A model generated the notes under the pieces. The model saw only the letters and a list, made by a program, of their open reading frames with translations, searched no databases and was not told the origin of the DNA. A stretch of DNA of 64,000 nt from Homarus americanus (Eukaryota; Arthropoda; Malacostraca; Decapoda; Nephropidae), in the NCBI RefSeq assembly GCF_018991925.1, contig NW_024724368.1, forward strand, positions 5,172,545 through 5,236,544, written 5' to 3'. The position numbers and the translations under genes are program-made. This document shows, piece after piece, positions 58,900-64,000 of this stretch (its first letter is position 1; the number at the start of each line of letters is the position of its first letter).

Positions 58900-60560
58900 G
58901 CAGCAGCAACTCGCCCGGACGCGGCCTGGAGGCGACAGGACAGAGTCAGGCCAGCGTCAGGTCAAGCGTCAGGTGCGTGTTGGGTTGGGCCATGGGTTCT
59001 CAGTGCTTGGTCGGCTTGATTGTGTGTGTTGTTTTCTTGTGTGGAGGAAATGTCTTGGTCTTCTGTCTTGGTATTCTTCTTAGCTTGATGTAGATTTTCT
59101 TCTAACTCTCCTCCTCTTCTTGCTCTCTTGAAGTGTCCATTCATTCGTGTTTGGGTCTTGTTGTTCGTCTTCCTCGTGTCTTAAGTCCTCATAGGTGTGG
59201 AAGAAGTCGGAGACGGTGAGGTTGACCACGTGGGCTTCAGCTCCACGGGCCTCGTGGTGTTCTTGATTCTGTGTGGCGGGTGTCTTTTCTTGAGTTTTCT
59301 TTTCTTGGTTTTTCTTTTCTGCTGGTTTTTTCTTGTCTTGAATCTCAATTGAGAGACTGAGCTTATATACACAGCAGCCGGAAGTAAATCCGTGGGAACT
59401 CGCCGGTTTCTTGACTCCGTTGCTAGGGTAGACGTAGCAGCTGGTGAACCCCCCCCCCTGAGCAGTTGGCTGGTTGCTAGGATACTGTCTCATTGAAATG
59501 CGGATGTAGTTGTAGGGGAGAGATCCACTACAATACTCCCCCTTCCCTCCGGGCGTTGCAGGAGACTTCTTGTTGGCAGGGTTGTATCTCACATGTGAGA
59601 CATAACGGGCAGGGGTGTGGACGACTCGGCCGCTGCGGGAGACGACTCTGTCTGGAGGCACGAGATCTGTGGGAGAAACAGAGGGAGAAGGAGGGTTGTG
59701 GATAGGAGAAGGTTGTACTGGTGAGGAATGTGGTGCTTCTATCGCCGCAGGTGGAGGGGGGCCGGGTGGGGTATCTGGGTCATTAGGGCCGGCTGCGGGG
59801 TCGTCAGGAGCAGTAGGTACCTGAGGATAAAGAGAGGGTATGCAGAAATGTTGAGGGCGAGGTGGTGCTCTACGTGGCAATGGTGGGTAGACTGGCGGAG
59901 GAGGTGAGGGATGAATGTGTTCAGGGCGGTGGGAAGGCTGGCGTGGGGCAGTAGCCTTGAATGCAGAAACTGCCTGATGTAGTGTTTGTAGTAGGTCGTG
60001 ACGGGCAGCAGGAGTGAAGTGGTCAAGGTCAGAAGTAAGGCGTGTGATGTGCTGCTTGATAGTGGCGGAGGTTATGGCCCCTACCAGTCTCCGTCGATGT
60101 TGCTTCGCCGTGTAGTTGCAGGGAGCCTCACAGCGTCTAGCTTTAGCGCCAAAACGTTGATGGTACCAACAGAAGGTAGGTACATTGTGCTGGGGGCTGG
60201 CGGCGGGGTCTGGGGCAGGACGGGGGTGTTGGGGTTGATAGGACACAGTGCGTGGGGCAGGAACAGGAGAAGCAGGCATGGAGGAGCAGAGCTGTTCAAT
60301 GGTGTCCATCCTGCAGTTCAAAGTTTGCAACAGGTCCCTGATGTCTTGCTTGTCTGGTGGAATGCTACTTCTCTGAGGAGCGTTGATCAGGTTGACGAAA
60401 CCGGGGCTAAGTGGAGGTGTGACCACTGAGTGGTTTGCGGCAGCATGACACACAGCAGTGTATTCGTTGAATATTCTATCTGCCGCGGTTGCGTAAAGTT
60501 CAGGTGTCGACGAGTAATCTACTGCAGACAGGGTGATACAGGGTGATACGTACTTGTGTG
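58900..60560 (-). mobile_element. internally deleted Ty3/gypsy element with LTR
   Basis: A gag-like segment is joined to the integrase C-terminus; next come a purine tract and an LTR start TGTAGTGGATCTCTCCCC at 59532 (minus strand), preceded by GGAGGGAAGGGGGAGTAT. A TATATAAGCTCAGTCTCTCA core-promoter-like stretch is inside the LTR at about 59370. Where the LTR ends on the left is unclear. Confidence 0.7.
59080..60453 (-). CDS. gypsy-derived open frame: gag remnant fused to integrase C-terminus and LTR
   Basis: 457 codons without a stop. The frame is also open upstream of 60453 (PELYATAADRIFNEYTA), so the true start is not defined; 60453 itself is a GTG. Residues about 1-115: Gag-like, ending FCWYHQRFGAKARRCEAPCN, the hallmark before protease in one arthropod gypsy lineage. 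Then a jump to LLQTLHQAVSAFKATAPRQP, Pro-rich text and PPDRVVSRSGRVVHTPARYV, the integrase C-terminus. Protease, reverse transcriptase and integrase core are missing. Past about residue 307 the frame runs into the LTR and adds a Lys/Glu-rich and acidic tail ending KKRRRVRRKSTSS. Product, if any, unknown. Chance openness of GC-rich DNA is possible. Confidence 0.5.
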   Translation of the reverse strand: MCHAAANHSVVTPPLSPGFVNLINAPQRSSIPPDKQDIRDLLQTLNCRMDTIEQLCSSMPASPVPAPRTVSYQPQHPRPAPDPAASPQHNVPTFCWYHQRFGAKARRCEAPCNYTAKQHRRRLVGAITSATIKQHITRLTSDLDHFTPAARHDLLQTLHQAVSAFKATAPRQPSHRPEHIHPSPPPPVYPPLPRRAPPRPQHFCIPSLYPQVPTAPDDPAAGPNDPDTPPGPPPPAAIEAPHSSPVQPSPIHNPPSPSVSPTDLVPPDRVVSRSGRVVHTPARYVSHVRYNPANKKSPATPGGKGEYCSGSLPYNYIRISMRQYPSNQPTAQGGGFTSCYVYPSNGVKKPASSHGFTSGCCVYKLSLSIEIQDKKKPAEKKNQEKKTQEKTPATQNQEHHEARGAEAHVVNLTVSDFFHTYEDLRHEEDEQQDPNTNEWTLQESKKRRRVRRKSTSS

Positions 60561-60569
60561 GGGAGCTTT

Positions 60570-60845
60570 TGTGCGTGAAGCTGGCGCAGGATAGGCATAA
60601 CTACGAGCTCACCAACTTATCGTGCAGAACGAACTTAGAAAATACTTCTTCACACAGAGGGTGGTAGACCTATGGAACGGTCTACCAGCTCAAGCTGTGG
60701 AAACAAGAACATTATCGGGCTTCAAAATAGCCTTTTGACAAAATTATCAAGGGCAATGGAGGGATCCTACAGAGACCACTGGCCTCCTTTCTGAGGCATG
60801 GCCACCTCTAGTGGGTTGTAAATGCGAAAGGTTAAAACAAAGTTA
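60570..60845 (+). mobile_element. CR1-like LINE ORF2 3' end
   Basis: NELRKYFFTQRVVDLWNGLP, AQAVETRTLSGFKIAF and IIKGNGGILQRPLASF across one frame with a stop; same family as 21540-21840. Confidence 0.85.
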
Positions 60846-63410
60846 AAAAAGTACACAGAATGGAGGTAGGATAATAGGTTGTGTACATTTGTTAATGAAG
60901 CTTTTGAAGCAGGTTAATTCATGGGCGTTTTAAGTCTGTGCTCTGGGCAGAGGTTTGCTGAGACCGGTGCTACGAGTCTGTGTGTGCAAATTCCCGAGAT
61001 TGTTGTTAAGTCCAGCGAAAAGTTAACACACCCTGTAAAGGAAGTGATCACTGGTGAGGGCCTGTTTGCTACAAGAGCACTCCAGGCCGGCCTAATAGAT
61101 CTACGATTAATTCTCCAGGTTGACAAACTCCCTTATAACTTACGGTACTGTGGCGCGAATGTGAGTGACTGACCTATCCAAGCAAATTTTAAGTCCAGTG
61201 TATGGAATTGTGCCAAATAAACGTAAGTGCAATTATCTGCCCGTACCTGTGACCCCTCTATTATTATTATTACCAAAGGTAATGACTGATTGGTTATGAC
61301 AAAGTTAACCAATAACTTAGATGGATGTTGGAAGTTAATGGAATTCATTAAATCATCATTTATCAAGTACACAACGCATTGAATGCCGAAAGTAGAGTGA
61401 AATTCTACGTAGTGATACACCATAATCTCCTGGGTGAGAAATCAGTGTGAAGGTATCTGAGTTCTACGGTAAGAAAACCACTTTCTTGCATTTAAAACGT
61501 AACACCGGTCATCCTCTATTTCGAGGGGTATCCATTACATTATTATATAGTATGTGGGGTAGGTGGAGGGATGAACAGTGGGGCGGAGAAGTCATGTGTG
61601 TGAGGAGGGTTGTAGGTCATATTGAGGGCTTCCCCTCTCTTGACCACATCAATAATAGAGTATTGTCGTTGAGAGTTCCAGGTAGGCTCCAGATTCGCTG
61701 TTGCGTGAGATGTCGCCTCAGTCCCAGCCTTTCAGGGATCGAGGAAGGTCCTGGATGTGCCTTCTGACGTTACCCGTGGTTGGTGCGGCACTGGTTCATT
61801 ACTAGTTTAAGTTTCCAGGTTATTGTGAATATTATATTGGTGAACGGTATAGTGTGTTCTACTCGCTCTCCGAGACTACATTGATTTTGGGCCATGTGTT
61901 GACTGACATTATCCTGACATAGGCTACTAACGACTTTCAACGGAAGTCGGCTATTTGCTTCCATCAGATAATGTCACTTTCTACAATATTGTGAGAGTTA
62001 CTCTGAAGGCTATCTGATGGTCGGTGGAGTGTGGTGTGGCTGAAGGCAAAGTCAGTGACGAATTGAAGAGACTGTGTCTGTTCTGTTACTTGGTACAACA
62101 GCCATTTGATTAACATTGGTAAGTACCATTCACAGTTTTGTTACTTGTCAATAATGGTTCAAATATGAAAACCTTCACATAGTATATGCAGTTGTTACAC
62201 ATGGAAAGCGCTGTGTTGTTGTTTAGCGGCAGCTACTGTATTTTCTTGCCGAAGAAGATTTACGTGATAAGAAGTGTGTGCATAATTATCAAGTTATCAT
62301 TACCTACCTGTAGGTTATTTGTTATCACTTTATACGACGCATTCACTGTATAGTTCTGCTGTATGAGCAATATTTTGCTCTATTTTTAATAATTCATATT
62401 TCTACTCTATATAAAATATTCTTACCTAATCAGATAAAATTTACAGTTTACACTTGGAGTGGAAAGCGAGAGTGAGTCGAACCTGAAATGTCTGATTTTT
62501 CTTTTGGTTGAGAATGGCACCGCGTGTATGTGTATCAAATATGGATTCATCCTAAGAGTATAAAATTAGACTGAACACGCATGTTAATTAAAGAGGATGA
62601 ATTTGGAGTATGTATATATGTTGTGCAAAATTTCTTGAACATGTGTGAAGGGGACGTAAAAGATCTTAGACTGTCAAATACAGCAGCAAGAACTAATAAC
62701 ATAAATTGGTTCTTGCCAGTGTGACCCACCCTGTGTACGGTACGTGTATATGCACACTTTTCCCATTTTTCTTGTCACGTTTTCACTGAGTTATGACTTT
62801 GGTGTGTTAGCTAGGCGGGTGCGTCGCACCTTCCCCACTCAATGCATTTTGTTTTAAAATATAGACAAGTCGATTGTTTAGAGGTGTAAGCTTTTTAAAT
62901 AGGTACATAAAAATTTCTGTACGTTTAATAGTTTTGGAGATTAGCAGTAACAGACGTACCCACATACTTACACACAAAATACATTGCCCAAAAGGTTTAA
63001 AGCTTGATAATAAATGTTTCTCTTATTTTTTTTATAGTAATTATTTGACGAAATCTACGATTCAAAGAATTATGTCGGTCTGTATAGTTTTGAGTGTTTT
63101 GTTTATTATTAATCTGACGTCCACAGTAAATAACCGATCATTAACTTCTTTTACAAATGCTCAGGCTAGATAACAGCTACTTAACGAGTCATATTGTTAA
63201 AAATTAGTTGAAGCTCAATGACAACATCACCGAAAAAGTTAACAGAAAATCGTTATCTTCCGACTACCACTGCATCGTTTGAAATGTGACGGAGATTACT
63301 TCAAGTACTGCATTTGACAGCATCATATCCTGACTACACTAGACACCGCTGTGACTCAGTACAGTAAATGGTTCAGGCTTATCTCACCTTTTGTTGTCTC
63401 CTAACTATTT
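60846..63410. other. no recognised gene
   Basis: Unlike the introns this stretch shows no obvious repeats. Open frames (60921-61172, 61447-61767) have no recognisable motif. A possible donor AACATTG|GTAAGTACC at 62125 might end a short exon, but no acceptor could be chosen. Confidence 0.4.
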
Positions 63411-63645
63411 TGGATCCCACCACAGTTTGATCCTGCCAGAGAATGACCCCACTATAGGTTAATCCTGCCAAAGAATGACCCCACTACAGGTTGATCCTGC
63501 CAAATAATGACCCCACTATAGGTTGATTCTGTCAAAGAATGACCCCACTACAGGTTGATCCTGCCAAAGAATGACCCCACTACAGGTTGATCCTGCCAAA
63601 GAATGATCCCACTACAAGGTTGATTCTGCCACAGAATGACTTCAC
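63411..63645 (+). repeat. 32-bp minisatellite
   Basis: About seven copies of GACCCCACTACAGGTTGATC + CTGCCAAAGAAT with scattered substitutions. Confidence 0.93.
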
Positions 63646-64000
63646 TGAGGAGAGTTCAATTAGCTAGGTGTATTTGTATATAACCTACGTTTATTGTGCC
63701 AGTTAGGTAGGTGTATATGCATGTATGTATGTATATTCTACGCGTATGTGTTGCTCGTATTACTTTGTATTGTTATATTGTCCATCACCTGGCAAATTAC
63801 CGTGCCACCCAAACTACCGGCAGTGAAGTAAACCACAGCAACATGGGCAGGTCTGGCTGCTCACCCAATACCCAGTTGTCTTACCTGAGCACACGTCTGT
63901 CCCATGCTCTTGCCTCTATACTGATAATCCTTCAGTACAGTAAACTCTAGTGAGCTAATCGTGTCTTATTACTCATGAACTCCTACTAGAGATTGACCCC
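63646..64000. other. no recognised feature
   Basis: Nothing recognised. Confidence 0.5.

Noticed and set aside
59493..60429. Plus-strand open frames at 59493-59824 and 59998-60429
   Set aside because: Antisense shadows of the GC-rich gypsy-derived frame on the minus strand; no motif.
60921..61172. 83-codon frame as a possible exon or gag piece
   Set aside because: No motif, no splice sites that support it, no second copy.

Overview
This is eukaryotic, intron-rich, AT-rich nuclear DNA. It looks like an arthropod, most likely a decapod crustacean: introns of 3-10 kb are packed with pogo/Tigger, hAT, Penelope, Jockey, RTE, CR1-like and Ty3/gypsy remnants, with (TA)n tracts and GC-poor non-coding sequence. 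The taxonomic call is inference.

One host gene dominates. On the minus strand, from 50354 down to 2332, eleven exons with canonical splice sites and mutually compatible phases join into a 603-codon partial reading frame. It encodes a SID-1/SIDT-family protein (dsRNA and cholesterol-linked multi-pass membrane protein): signal peptide, about 290-residue N-glycosylated ectodomain with family hallmarks, the first transmembrane helix, an unusually long cytosolic loop holding four tandem 15-residue repeats, and the beginning of the second transmembrane helix. The remaining membrane domain lies beyond base 1. A non-coding first exon with a splice donor and a CCAAT-type promoter is plausible at about 55772-55850. 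A CpG-rich block at 57840-58170 that ends in a splice donor may be the first exon of a divergent plus-strand gene.

Region by region: 1-2215 is a decayed Tigger copy. 2.3-13 kb holds the last four visible SIDT exons among nested pogo-like non-autonomous elements (2809-5370 and 9434-12673, both with about 400-bp internal repeat units and smaller TA-flanked MITEs inside). 13-33 kb carries five more SIDT exons (12722, 16364, 20904, 26545 and 30813) with an RTE 5' end, a hAT pseudogene, nested MITEs, Tigger MITEs and a degraded retroviral-type envelope fragment. 33-42 kb has the 33009 SIDT exon, an internally deleted Ty3/gypsy element and a pile of Jockey fragments. 42-50 kb has the 42675 SIDT exon, a Penelope element, a CR1-like 3' end and a nearly intact Tigger copy (two nonsense codons). 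50-58 kb has the first coding exon, more MITEs and a hAT remnant. 58-64 kb has a deleted Ty3/gypsy element with a long open frame, CR1-like 3' ends and a 32-bp minisatellite.

Apart from SIDT, no functional protein-coding gene is recognisable. All transposon reading frames seen carry stops, frameshifts or deletions, except the gypsy-derived frame at 59080-60453. Element families were assigned by recognising motifs, not by database search; boundaries marked by TA duplications and inverted repeats are the firmest, others are approximate.
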